From contig CM046327.1 of NCBI GenBank assembly GCA_025403435.1, positions 14,686,218 through 14,750,217 of the forward strand: a stretch of 64,000 nucleotides of DNA, in the 5' to 3' direction. Shown piece after piece: positions 9,406-20,940 of the stretch (position 1 is its first letter; the number at the start of each line of letters is the position of its first letter). The translations under genes and the position numbers were made by a program. The notes beneath the pieces were generated by a model. It saw nothing but the letters and a program-made list of their open reading frames with translations. It did not search any database and had not been told where the DNA came from. Source of the DNA: Artocarpus heterophyllus. Taxonomy: Eukaryota > Streptophyta > Magnoliopsida > Rosales > Moraceae.

Positions 9406-12400
9406 AAAGCATAGTTTTTTTTTTTTTGTGTTTTTCAAAATCTCGGTACTTCTATTTTCAAAGCCAAAGTTTTTAATGTCCTTGATTGCATAATAATTAC
9501 CTAAGAACACAAGACTAAGAACACAATGAAACATATGAAACGCATACAACTTAGCACAATATATGGATGTAAATCAATGCTCACATAAGAGGGAAAAGGA
9601 AAATGAGAGTTTATATAATTCACACTGGTGGAATATGAAACATACACTAGCAACATACAAGGAATCAAGGCAATAATTTGGGGACAATAATGAAGGAAAT
9701 CAAGTCATTATCACATAATTAATAAGAGATAAACACTAAAAATCTGATTGGAAAATCGTAATTGGCATGGTGGTAAGTATTTAATGTGAGTTTTGGTTAT
9801 GATTGACAATCATATGAAATCAAGCTATTTAATTTATTGAAGTAACTAAAATGCCTAAACTATGTAATTTTTTATGAAAATTTGAAAGGAGGACACTAAC
9901 TCCATTGTTTTCGATCAGAGCCCAAAAACAAAAAAGAAAAACCCATTTTTTTTAAAAAAAATCCCTTTAGTTCTTGAGATGTTCAAATTTATAAGACCAT
10001 AAATCATAAAAATTGAAACCAATATCCCTATACTTTAATTCCTTATTCTGTTGCTTTTGGCTTATATACGGATTCAGTTCAATGTTCCAATTTAAACAAC
10101 CGGCTGCTTCTTATCTATAGACTCCATGTATGTGTGAAAGTTTATAAAGCTTGATTATAAAACTATACCCTTATTTTAATTATTTCTCAGTTTATCCTTT
10201 TATTTCAATTTAATGTCCTGTAGACTTAAAGGACAAAAAAAAAAGCAGGAAAAAGACAAAAATATCTGTAATTATACTTGTTCATGTCAAATTTCATATC
10301 TCATCTCTTACTATACCCATGTACATCGAGAGGTTTGACACATAGCAAGTTAACGTATTGAAAACACAAGTCACCAGCCGAAGGAAGACCGTGAGGCCTA
10401 CCTCTGGCAAATAAGGAAAGATAAACTTCGGGATGTTAGAAGATCGAATCTACAATATTAGGAAAGCAAAGAGTAAGCCAGATCAAATTTGAAGAGGAAG
10501 TTGCCTAAATCAAATAAGGAAATGAGAGAAAAGAAAAAGTCAACTGGAGTTAAATATATAAATTGCCCATTTCCAATCGTGTAGCCAAACCAACTTGAGA
10601 ATTGAGAAATTTAGAAGACTCGAATTACTTCCTATAAATATGAGATCACTGATTAGCCTAGCTATATGCTGTATTTCCTTTCTATATTTATGTATCATTC
10701 CTTGAGATTCCCCCCCTCCGTTTCAATTAACAATCTCCATTAAAACTATACTTTTTCTTCGTTATAGTAAAATTTCCATGACCCTATAGCACACACAGCA
10801 TTCACGTTAAAGACGAACCATTATAAATTCGCATAGTTTTTGTTTACTAATGCTTACTTACAGGATCAACGCTCACTAATATGTCCAATTAATTAGCCGA
10901 TTCAATCGACACCTATGAGCGGTCATTGGCCCTCTTTGTCAATCTAATTATAGAATTCATACTCTATTAAAGCAATATTATTTTAGAAAAATGTTTTTCT
11001 CTTAACCAAAATTTGAAAAATATTTTAACATTTAAAACATAGAACTCAATATCATTTGACATTTAATGTTTACTTTCAAAGTTTATTATTTTAAATCTAT
11101 AAAATACGGTTATAAATTGTATTTAAAGATAATTATGTTGTTTCATCTAATTTTCTCTATTTTATAAAATATGCAAGAGATGAAATTGAAAAATCTCCTT
11201 AATTTAAAGAACACCTTTTTGGTTTAAAAAACAAATGAACAACTTAATAAATAACCAAAACTATAAGCTAAATCAACCCAAACTTATAAGTATCCAAGAA
11301 TATGTATCTGCATTTAAGAATTAAGCTTGTGGCCTTTTTTTTATTGACATTATGTTCGTGAATGATTTAATTAAGGACGTCATTATCAGAAGGACCCTTT
11401 TAAGGTTTCTTGGTTAATTAATATAGCTGCCCCAAATTATTAAAATTTTCTTCTTCCATTAAAGAATATTAAATATTTCAACTGTCGCTCACGGAAGTTG
11501 CCCATTTGCTTGAAATCTTTTGCAGGTAGCAAGAAAGGAAATTATGATGTGCACGAAAGTTGGTAGTGTGCCCAAATCGTTCGTTTTGTTGTCCCGCTAA
11601 ATTGAGAGGGAATCGAAGAAAATGTCAACTTTTTTATTTTGGGTTATCCTTTTATCTTTCGTATGCCAATAGCAATAAGTTAATTAAATGTAAGTCAATT
11701 GAGAAACGTCACAAGTATTAATCTTCTGTACTTTTCCTATTTACCAAAAAAAAAAAAAGAAAAATCTTTTGTACTATTCCTATACATAAACAACTAGTGG
11801 ATATTGATTAATATCCAGTTAATAGACAGAATCTTCGTTCAGCGTTCTTAGCTTTAATGCATATATGTGATTATGTGTGCCACGTTAGGATTTCATGGCC
11901 TTTATGTGAATTAACGAACTATTGAACTGCAAAGGTAATTCGGGTCGCGGCATATATATATAGACAAAGTCTTAAATCCGATACCCTTATTAGTCCAACT
12001 GTGGTAATATTTCATATGTTTGTTCGTGTTGCACTTATTAATTTTCTTTAGTATAATACTCAATGTTACTAATTGAGTGATTATACTTATTAAGAGTTAC
12101 ATGACAAAAACAATTAGGTGTTACACGAATGTATGATGTTACCATATCGAAGGAAAAAAGTTGTCACTTTCAAATTGATCCGGTGTTCGACAAGAGACAT
12201 TTCCACACACATACTTGCATATAAAGGGCTTTTTAACTGTCTGATTATCTCTCTAATATAGAATATAAAAGTGAAAAATGTAATATGATAGTTATTAAAC
12301 GTAACGTTAATATTAAAGAGCTGTACCTTAAGAAGTTTATGTTGAAAAATATAACTATTGCTCCTCTCCAATGTTCATGTTATGTTTGTTAACTGCTATG

Positions 12401-12587
12401 TTAATTTTTTTTTTCTTTTTTTCTTTTTTTACTTGTCACGTTGTCCCCGTTGTAGTGTAGAAAAAGCGCTTGCGTGTGCACACACATACAGGGCATTAAG
12501 ATATTTTGCCCTTTTTTTGTACAGAGGTTCAAATTTAATTGGTCAAGGAAAGAAATTCTAGACTCTAACTTGGAACAGCTTGCATAA
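9406..12587. other. Gene-free stretch
   Basis: No coding region supported. At about 10370-10800 there is a less AT-rich segment with a TATA-like CCTATAAATATGAG (about 10632-10645) and pyrimidine-rich downstream sequence. It could be a degenerate LTR, but no termini were found. The minus-strand open frame 12114-12371 has no recognisable motif. Confidence 0.35.
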
Positions 12588-12672
12588 TATAAAAATAAAA
12601 AAAATTTATAAACGTAATCTTTTGAAATTTTTATAAACGTCACATATGTTATTAAAAAAAATACACAACTTA
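12588..12672 (+). repeat. MITE-like repeat, family A, partial
   Basis: Contains TTATAAACGTAATCTTTTGAA and ATTTTTATAAACGTCACATATGTT, matching the 5' half of the family seen at 1064 and 22666. The 3' half is missing or too diverged to place. Confidence 0.4.
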
Positions 12673-13216
12673 TGCACACAAATTAATGAGCAAAAATTCC
12701 CTTTCAAAATAATCCCTCAGAAAAAAAAGGCCAGATCCCAAATCTGTACCTGCCGTCGTCAATAGAGTACTGAATCTGTTGTTCAGATTAGGAAGCCAAA
12801 AGAAGTAAATGCCAAGAAAACTAATGGATATTATAATACAATAAAATAATCATTTGCCAATGATTACGTACTTGACAAAATTTTGGTTATAAAATATCTC
12901 TAGTATATAAAGTAAATAAGTGGAATCCGTAATTAATTATTAGTCTTAAAAATAAAAAAAATAAAAACCCTTGTTATACCCATTGACAGTTCGATTAGGA
13001 ACCAATTTACAATCAAACACAAACTAGCATAGTTTCATAACCTTCAAATTTTTTTTCAATATGTTCTGTTTCTTTTTCTATTTTTTTTCGGAAAGGGGTA
13101 GTTGTAAGAGCTTCAAAATGACTTCATTCTACAAAAGAAACATAAAACAAACTACACACACCAAAAGAGCAAGCATAAAAACGAAACAACAACAAAGCTG
13201 AAAAAATATCAACAGA

Positions 13217-13240
13217 ATATATATATATATATATATATAT
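13217..13240. repeat. (AT)n microsatellite
   Basis: An uninterrupted AT dinucleotide run about 130 bp beyond the stop codon of the DUF688-type gene. Confidence 0.9.
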
Positions 13241-13352
13241 GATTACTATATTCAGGTTGGAGGCCACTCTTACAACGATCAAGACCAGCATAGCATGGTA
13301 AATTATAGCATAAGAACTAGCACAAATTAAGACTAAATTTTCTAACGAATCC

Positions 13353-13865
13353 TCACCAATTTTCCATCATAAAGTCTTCAGGCTTCTGTCTAGGAAGAGC
13401 AGGAAGCTGTGTAAGCTTCACAAAGTTGTCGTTTCTAACTTTACCAGAATTCTTGCACGAAAAGTACATAAACATGCTTTTCTTCACTTTAAAACTTCCT
13501 TTCTTGTTATGATGATCCTGATCCTGATCCTTGCCCTTTTTCACAGGCTTGGTGCACTCTTTGTAAGCCAGAAGAAAAGGGTCTTCTTGCCACCGAAGGC
13601 CCTTCGCTGAGCCGCTTCTACTTGGCGGCTGCAATGGGCACGGAGGGGGAGGAATTTTTAAGAGTTCATTGGCTGTGGGGACTAATTTTGAGCCATTGGA
13701 AAGCAGAGAAGATTGTTGCTTTGAAGGCAACTTTTGAGATGTTATGTCAGGGGCTTGTGTCCTATAATCTAAAGGGCATTCTTGGTTTGTGACCTTTGAG
13801 ATCCCAGGCTTGTCCTCCCATGAAAAGGGTATGCTTCCTTGTGAATAAACCTTTCTGTGAGTCAT
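13353..13865 (-). CDS. DUF688-family small plant protein
   Basis: A complete single-exon frame of 170 codons, ATG at 13865-13863 and TGA at 13355-13353. Near the N-terminus residues 10-24 read GSIPFSWEDKPGISK, the signature by which I recognise plant DUF688-type proteins. A proline-rich segment, IPPPPCPLQPPSRSG, covers residues 71-85. RWQEDPFLLAYKECTK (91-106) is the second conserved block, followed by a charged Lys/Asp/His stretch (107-130) and a short tail. There is no signal peptide or membrane segment. The biochemical role of the family is unknown to me, and many members are longer, so this is a short type. Base composition is clearly less AT-rich than the flanks, as expected for coding DNA. 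No operon-like context applies; the nearest other gene is GRF, 12 kb away. The family call is from motif recognition. Function is not inferred. Confidence 0.8.
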   Translation of the reverse strand: MTHRKVYSQGSIPFSWEDKPGISKVTNQECPLDYRTQAPDITSQKLPSKQQSSLLSNGSKLVPTANELLKIPPPPCPLQPPSRSGSAKGLRWQEDPFLLAYKECTKPVKKGKDQDQDHHNKKGSFKVKKSMFMYFSCKNSGKVRNDNFVKLTQLPALPRQKPEDFMMENW

Positions 13866-13962
13866 GAGATCTTTGATATATAGCCAAAAAAAAATGGGAC
13901 TTGCTTAGATTTTTTTGGTTGGAGAAGAAGGAGATGGTGCTTGTTTCTGTTTTTTAGGGGAG

Positions 13963-13969
13963 TTATAAA
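13963..13969 (-). promoter_or_regulatory. Possible TATA box of the DUF688 gene
   Basis: On the minus strand TTATAAC lies about 100 bp upstream of the ATG. It would put transcription start near 13935, with a leader of about 70 nt rich in A and C. It is chosen by position and sequence only. Confidence 0.4.
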
Positions 13970-15667
13970 GCTCCTTTCATGTACTTCACACTCTCTAACG
14001 GCAGAGATACCTAAACGGCAAGCAAGCAAAACGTGTATAGGAAGTTGATTCAAGAGGACAAAATGATAAAAGGAGAAGAAAATTATATATCTTGTTCCTG
14101 AAAAATCTAATTAGGCCCTCATAATTTTGGCACACAAAAGTGTTGTGGTTATGTCCAAAATTATGATATGACCGGCCGTTGGTAAATGTCGAATATTCAA
14201 TGGGACATTATTGAGTAGGTAGAATGGCTTGTTTCAATCAGTCCTATTATTGCTAAGAGTGACTTGAAACTTTTGATTCCAATGACAGTAGATGGATTCA
14301 AAGAGTCGTCATTAGCTAGAGAATAGGAATTTTTTAATATGAAAAATCTTTTTCATCCTCACGAGATTATAACTCTACTACTAACAAAACAATAAGACCT
14401 AGTTTAAAAACGCACTATATACTATATACTAGACTGAAGCTCATAATTTTGTAAGTAACGGGTTTCTTTCAATATTTTTCTATGAAACAATATTCAACCT
14501 TGGCTGCCATACGGCCCTTTTCAGATAATATTTATATGGCAATTGCATTTCGTATGTGATTGTGAAACTACACCATACGTGTGTGTTGTAGTCCATATCT
14601 ATCAATCATTTCAATTTTTTTAATATATATATACATGCATGTGTATATATGTGATAATGTCTTATATAGTGAAATAAAAATATTATAAAACATATGCATA
14701 ATTATTGCCAAGGGGGCAAGATACACAAGTAGTTCAACTACATGGTGATAGTCTAAACATTTTAACCTTGTTGGATTAGCTTTAGCGAATAGAAGCCATT
14801 GTTCATGTTTGGTAAAGCAAGAAAAATCATATACAGTTTGAAATCAAATGCTTATCATTGAGCATGAAAACCATTACTCTCTACTTTCCAAGCAAATATA
14901 ATAATCCGAAGTACCCAATTCGGTTACATAAATAGACAGATATATATAATATAATATAATATAATATAATATATTTTGGGGGTTTTAACGTTACAAACTT
15001 TACATGCAGAATTCAGGGTCGGAGACATGACTGCAACCGACCACCTAAACTAAAAACATTATAAAAAAATTGAGATGATAGTTAAAAGCGACAGCAATTC
15101 TTTTTGGCGTCAAGTGTAAGAAAGGTTGTTGATAAGGCCAATACAAATAGAGAAAATTGATATTTCATATTTTTACATTGCAATTGGGTAACATAGCGTG
15201 CCAAGGATCCAGTGGATTATGACATCAACACAAATTTTCACAAATTTCCCGTTTTGAATTTGGGGTTGGGATGTAAGAGGGAGAAAGTGAAGTGATTAGA
15301 AAACACTACCAAACAAAGATGGATGACACCGCACAACTACAATTGATCGTGTATTGCATATCATTCAACCTTCAAAGCCTTTAATTTTGAACTTGATAGT
15401 TCCCAAATGGGAATCCAATAAATGATTTAGGTGTAATGATCTCAAGATAGGTTTTGAAGTTAGCCAATTAGTGTCTGTCTCTACTAAATGCGTTTTTGTT
15501 ATTTCTTCTGATTCTTTTATTTGAAAAAAGGGAAAATTCATATTAAGTCAAAGAGTTATTAATACAAATATTGACGTGAATGACCAAAGAAGATTCGACC
15601 CTGAAAAACTAAGGCTATTCACAATACACTGCTTAGAAACAAACCTAGCGGACTAAGCATACAAAGG
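13970..15667. other. Upstream AT-rich DNA with a TAATA repeat
   Basis: No gene seen. A pentanucleotide microsatellite of TAATA units lies at about 14946-14973. The rest is unremarkable AT-rich sequence. Confidence 0.4.
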
Positions 15668-15822
15668 ATGTTTAGAGCATTGATTTAAACCAATTGGTTT
15701 GAACTTAAATAGTATAAAGCTCTTATATATTACAGTATAAAATAAAAGTGAACTACAATGTAAGCTCTCACGTTTTGAAGCCAATTGATTCAAATTAATA
15801 TTCTAAGCACTCAAACAATCAA
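15668..15822. repeat. MITE-like repeat, family B, copy 1
   Basis: About 155 bp bounded by GGATGTTTAGAGCATTGATT and an inverted AATATTCTAAGCACTCAAAC. It has the family-B interior of TATAAAGCTCTTATATATTACAGT and GTAAGCTCTCACGTTTTG. Other copies are at 24549, 31132, 44106, 47445 and 52957. Confidence 0.5.
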
Positions 15823-16308
15823 ACATGAAGAGTGGGAAAACCATCTTCAATTACACATGTAACATAAAATGGTTGTAAAAATACAGAATTGCACATAAAT
15901 GATAAAAATAGCTTCAACTTTATGAAATCAAATGAAATGGTACCTTCAATGACAAGACAAACCTCCAATGAATCACCAAATCGCCGGTGGATGAAAGACG
16001 CGTTGTCGACACCGATCTCGAATCAGAACACCTGCTCCACCCAAAGCCTCATGGCACCAAGGAGAAGAGAAAGCCTTGGAGTTGCATATATGCTGTAGCA
16101 CCGACATGCTCCAATCAATTTGTCAATGGGGCGACGAGCATCCTCCTAACGAGTGGCGAAACCTTCTACAATAGCGACGTCATTGACCACTATCACCGTC
16201 AAAGGATTATTGTTATTATTTGTTGTTAGCAGTAGTAGTTGTAGCAATGGAGTTAGACAAATAATCCTAATACAAGGTAACAGAGAGAAAACGAGGCGTG
16301 GCTTTAAT
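15823..16308. other. Patch of higher GC, no gene assigned
   Basis: The stretch 15960-16200 is distinctly richer in G and C than its surroundings and is open in more than one frame on both strands. No frame shows a known domain or splice pattern. It could be captured or relic coding DNA next to the hAT element. Confidence 0.35.
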
Positions 16309-16316
16309 AGCAAAAC

Positions 16317-17119
16317 TAGAGATGTTAATTGGGCCGACCGCCTAACAAGTACGATGTCATAATACATAAAATTTTGGATGCATAGTATGAAGTTATATTA
16401 GGTCAGGCTAAGTACAACACAATATGGTTGGTTATGTTGGGCTCATAGTTTCAATCATATAGGTCAGGTACAACATAAAATGACCCATTGAGCATAATGA
16501 GCCGGCATGACCAACGTAATTTTTTTATTTTTTATTACGTAATTTTAAAAAGTAATATTACATCTTTTTTACCAACTAAAAATTACAGTCTACAGATATA
16601 AGTAGCTTATTTCATCTAAAAAATTCGATTGATTAACAAACTTGGATGATAGCTCTTTGTTTTAGCTAAATAAGTTAAAATATCATACTCTCCTATTGCA
16701 ATTTTTTTCATTTTCAATAAAATGTTCATTGAGGGGCTTGGCGCATAATGTAGTATTATATTTTTAGTGGTATCATTTTTTTTGCTTGATAATAGAATAT
16801 AAAATTTATTTTATTTATTTGAATAGTATTTTACTTGAGAAGTGTTTAAAAAATTTAAAAAGTAAAAAATCATGTAAAATATCTCAATAGCTCCATGGGC
16901 CAACGCAATGGGCTATTGTATCAGGCACAATAAAAGAACAAGCACAACACAATGTCACATGATACGACCAAATATAAATATGTGTGGGCCTATGTTTTTT
17001 TAATATGGGCTGGCACAAGCTTAACACGAAGCCTCGATAGCTAGGCCCAAAACGACATGGAGCACGCTTAAGTCTAACCAATTATGGGTTAAGCTAGCAC
17101 AGCACCTTTGACATCTTTA
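16317..17119. mobile_element. Non-autonomous hAT-type element with 8-bp TSD
   Basis: The element begins TAGAGATGTTAATTGGGCCG and ends TTTGACATCTTTA, whose complement is TAAAGATGTCAAA, so the termini are short imperfect inverted repeats. AGCAAAAC occurs immediately outside both ends (16309-16316 and 17120-17127), a perfect 8-bp target duplication as made by hAT transposases. GGGCC- and GGCACAA-type subterminal sequence at both ends fits the common plant hAT-derived repeats. No transposase frame is present in the 803 bp, so it would need a helper. Element identity rests on termini plus duplication. Confidence 0.85.
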
Positions 17120-17134
17120 AGCAAAACAAAAAAG

Positions 17135-17306
17135 AAAAAATTACATGTTATGCCACACTTTTAAAAAAATATTTATTTATTTATGTCATGCTTAAAAAAG
17201 ATATCACACTATTACATGTATGATATATTTAAATTATGCCACACTTAAATATGTATAACATCTATAAAAAGTAAAATTTAAAAGATGATATTTATGAAAA
17301 TTTTCC
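17135..17306 (-). repeat. MITE-like repeat, family A, inverted copy
   Basis: The reverse complement starts GGAAAATTTTCATAAATATC and runs through CTTTTAAATTTTACTTTTTATA to GTGTGGCATAACATGTAATT, matching the copies at 1064 and 22666. It starts only 8 bp beyond the right target duplication of the hAT element. Confidence 0.55.
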
Positions 17307-17526
17307 AAAAACAAAGGCAGTTTTCAAGGCTTGATTGTTATGAGTTCAGCTTTTTTCATGCCAATTTCCATCACCAACTCATAAAATCAAAAATGTCTAT
17401 TTCATTTCAAAAAAGAAAAATGTAATATGCGTATTTCAAATTTAAATTCTCTTTTAGATTATAATGTCTCTTTATTTTAAATTCAAATATTCCTCCTTTA
17501 AATTATGGCTCTTTTGTTATTATTAA

Positions 17527-17586
<60 letters not shown>

Positions 17587-18576
17587 GTTGAGGTCTCTCT
17601 TATTCTTTTAAGTATTAGGGAACTTCTCTGGTGCAACCTACACAAATGGTGTACATTTGAATCCATTAGATTTAAAATTTAAAATATCATTTTTTCCTGT
17701 ATATTTGACGACTGAAAGACAAATACCCACTTATGAGTGTCTTTTTTCGGTTCCCACCAAAGAAATTGTTTATATATTAACTAAATGTTGTTTCAAACAA
17801 AATTCCATTCTGTAAATATTTTCTTTAAAACTTTATAATTTAATGTTGTTTAGGAAAATAGAGAAATTTAATTTTTCCTTGAACTTTGGGCTTGTAGTTG
17901 TAACAAGAATATGTTCCTTTTGAATCAAGATTTATTATCCTATTTTTTATTCCTTTGGTAGTCCCTTAATTAAATTTTAACATCTAAATGAATTGCTTAA
18001 GTATTTTAATATTTAGGTCCTATTTGTGTATTTAGATTGTTGAGTTTAAGTAATGCGTTGATTAAATTGTAGAAGAATAGCCAAACGGACAGGAAAATAT
18101 AGCAGCAAAGCTGGACTTATTCCCCTAAACTCTTAATCAAATATCATATTTCTATTAGATTTGCCAACAGAAAGACACGTGTCTCGCAATAAGAATGGTT
18201 GTTGAATTTAAAAAATTAAAAAAAAAAAATATCGCCCTTTAAAATTAGCCTATTTGGGAACGTGATTAGCAGTGGGATAGTGTTGGGGGCTTTTTCAACG
18301 CAAGTCTCTCGCAAGTGCTCTCCCTCTTCAGCTGAATGCCATACAAGCAAAGAAGGATTACTCTTTACCAATGCCAATGATAGGAATGTTGATCTGGTCG
18401 GATCTGACCGAGTTCGGCTATTTCTAGTATGAAGAATGTGTTTTTTTCTCTAGTTACAAGAACCCTTTTTTTTTTTTTTCTCTAGTTACATATAGCTGGT
18501 ATTTGTTCTCTATTGCTTAATTTGAATTGCACTTGCAGTTTTAGTCCCTGTGCGTCTTCCTAATTGGGTGGCTGAT
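17307..18576. other. Spacer with a (TTA)n microsatellite
   Basis: No gene supported. An array of about 20 TTA units occupies 17526-17586. Two long T-runs occur near 18466-18480. Confidence 0.4.
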
Positions 18577-18692
18577 GGTCCAGCCAAGTTTGGACTAGTT
18601 TCTGATATGGCCTCTTTTTGGACTGATTTTATTGGGTCCGGCCAAATTTGGACCAGTTTCTGATATGGCCACTTTTTGGGCTGATTTTAATT
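18577..18692 (+). repeat. Two tandem 58-bp units
   Basis: The units 18577-18634 and 18635-18692 share GGTCC(A/G)GCCAA, TTTGGAC, AGTTTCTGATATGGCC and CTTTTTGG. They differ at only a handful of positions, so the duplication is recent. Confidence 0.8.
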
Positions 18693-18739
18693 CCCCGTGG
18701 GGTTTCAGTTTGCTTCTGTGGACTTAAGGACACCTTGAA

Positions 18740-20215
18740 GGGATGGGGGGGGTGTGGGCGCCAAATAGACGAATATGGTTTATGAATAAAAATTAAGGGC
18801 ACTAAGTTTTTACAAAGTTAATAAATAGAACAAGCTAGTTTAAATAAGACTAACCAAAATCCCAAAACTGCCCTGATTGGAATAAAATCTGATAATTTTT
18901 TTATCATCTTTTTTCTCATTTTCTCCATAAAAATAATTTTTATAAATATGTGATTTAATGATTTTTATGCTCATTTTAAAGTCTAGATCATCTTCTTTGG
19001 TATATTTATTTTTCGGTTAAATTTTGTAAACTTACTGATTAAAAAGTTTGGACTGTTTTTATATAGCACAATTAAAGTTCATTTTAAAGTTGGATTTTTA
19101 CAAAACTTTCTTCGCGAAAGTTCTTTGTTACATTAAAAACTAAAACTGTTATGTTCAACAAAAAATACAACTCGGTCTTAAAATGACCTAAAACTTGAAA
19201 ACTGTTTTTAACCCAAAAATACAGTTTTTTGGATAGTTGTGGAAAACTATCTATAACTATATCTTAGAGTCAGATTTTAGAAAAAAAGTTTCTTCATGAA
19301 AGTCGTCTATTTGTCGAAATATAAAATTTTTATGTTCAGTAAAACATGAAATTCAGACCTAAGATGGTCCAAAAACGCCAAAACCATAACAGCACTTCAA
19401 ACCGTTTTTGGTAGTTTTTTACAAAACCGTTTTAGGCAGTTTTGGGACTGCTTTGGTGTAGTTTTTGGGACTTTTTTGGGTGGTTCGGAAAAACTACTTG
19501 GAAAGCTTATTTAGAGTTCAAACTGCGTTTTCGCTTAGTCACGAGGTTTTGATCAAAACATCGAAAACTAAAAGTTTCATGCTAGGAAAAGTTTTAAAAC
19601 TGACTTTAAGGCCTCCGTTTATGCATTCAAAGTTTGTGGAAAATTTTTCTACAGACCAAAACTTACAAAAACACAAACCTTTCATGCAACTACTAGCTTT
19701 TTATATCACATACATACATCAACTAAACTAATCAACACATAAATAATTATTACAAATCATTTTCTCACCTAATCATCAAATCACTCATAAAATTGTAAAC
19801 TTCAACCTTAGTAAATTTAAGGAAAAATTTAGAATCCTTACCCTTGATGACAAATTTTTGGTGGTTGATCTAGTGCCACTAATTCCTCCTTTCCTTCTTC
19901 TTGTTTTAAAACTAAAAAACACAAACTTAACCATATAAAAATCTAACCTTGTTTGGTCTCCATATAAAGCTATCCAAGTGAAAATACTTTCTTTTTCTTA
20001 GCTAGGAAATGAGAAGAAAAGTATAGGAATTACCTTAGTCAAAATACTCTAACTCCTCCTCTCCTTTTTTTTTTCCCATCTTCTACTACTCCTTTCTTGA
20101 TCCTTTCTTTTTTCTTGCTTGGTTTAGGATCTTTGTGATGAAATTTTGAAGGGTTTTTGCTTGGGATAAAACAATTTTTCTTGGCATATTAGTGATATCA
20201 ACAGACATCACCAGC
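18740..20215 (-). other. LTR-like tract, possibly Ty3/gypsy
   Basis: There is no coding capacity. Two diverged copies of about 180 bp follow each other (about 19070-19225 and 19250-19405), sharing an ACTTTC...GAAAGT palindrome, TTATGTTCA(A/G) and a (G/A)ACCTAA-type stretch. Texture and the ACTTTC...GAAAGT motif resemble the probable gypsy LTR at 38600-41555. No TG...CA termini or PBS were found, so the assignment is weak. Confidence 0.3.
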
Positions 20216-20225
20216 TCCAAAAGAC

Positions 20226-20940
20226 GTTGTTGATAGCAAAAAAATACAATATTTTTATATAAATACAATATTTTTGGTACATACAAAAGTTTACCTATGA
20301 AGTCCTCAGACCACAAATATAGTATTTACATGAAAACATTATATTTTAATGTAAATACAAAAATTTAATAACAACATGACTGGACATCATCAACACCAAA
20401 GGTGTCACAAGCACCCGGGAAATACAACATTTCCTGAAAGCATAGTATTTTATGTTAAATACAAAAATTTACTAGTGACGTCGCCAAATATATTTGATGG
20501 CTGGGAAATATAGCATTTCTCGAAAAAAAAGTATTTTTCTGTAAATAAAAAAATATACTGATGATGCATCGAATGTCATCGGCATCGATGACGTAACCTA
20601 AGGCTAGTAAATACAATATTTACATTGAAATGTCATATTTTTGTGTAAATACAAACATATACCAAGGACATCACCGGCTATCAATGACATCAGTGATGTC
20701 GCAAAACATCATCGAAACCAACGATGTCTCTAACGGTCAAAAAATACTTTATTTCCTTAGAAATACAATATTTCCCTAGAAAAAAAGTACTTGCCGATAA
20801 AATACAAAGTTTACTAGTGACATCACTAGTATCGACTATGTCACCGGTGGCCGAAAAATATAATATTCCCTATAAATACAAAAATTTACTAGCAACATTA
20901 CTAGACATCTTCGGCAGCTAGAAAATACAATATTTTCCTT
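20226..20940 (+). repeat. Minisatellite family M, locus 2
   Basis: About seven units of 75-130 bp, each with GAAATACAATATTT, then TATTTTNNTGTAAATACAAA, then ATTTACTAG(T/C), then a spacer rich in GACGTC, GATGTC or CATCATCGG. The motif order is the same as at 2387-3010. Spacers here are longer and hold internal palindromes such as GACATCAGTGATGTC. The unit-to-unit length change lies mainly in the spacer. Confidence 0.65.

Noticed and set aside
10370..10800. Possible LTR with TATAAATA-type promoter
   Set aside because: No TG...CA ends, PBS, polypurine tract or target duplication could be found.
12114..12371. 85-codon minus-strand frame
   Set aside because: No motif and AT-driven composition.
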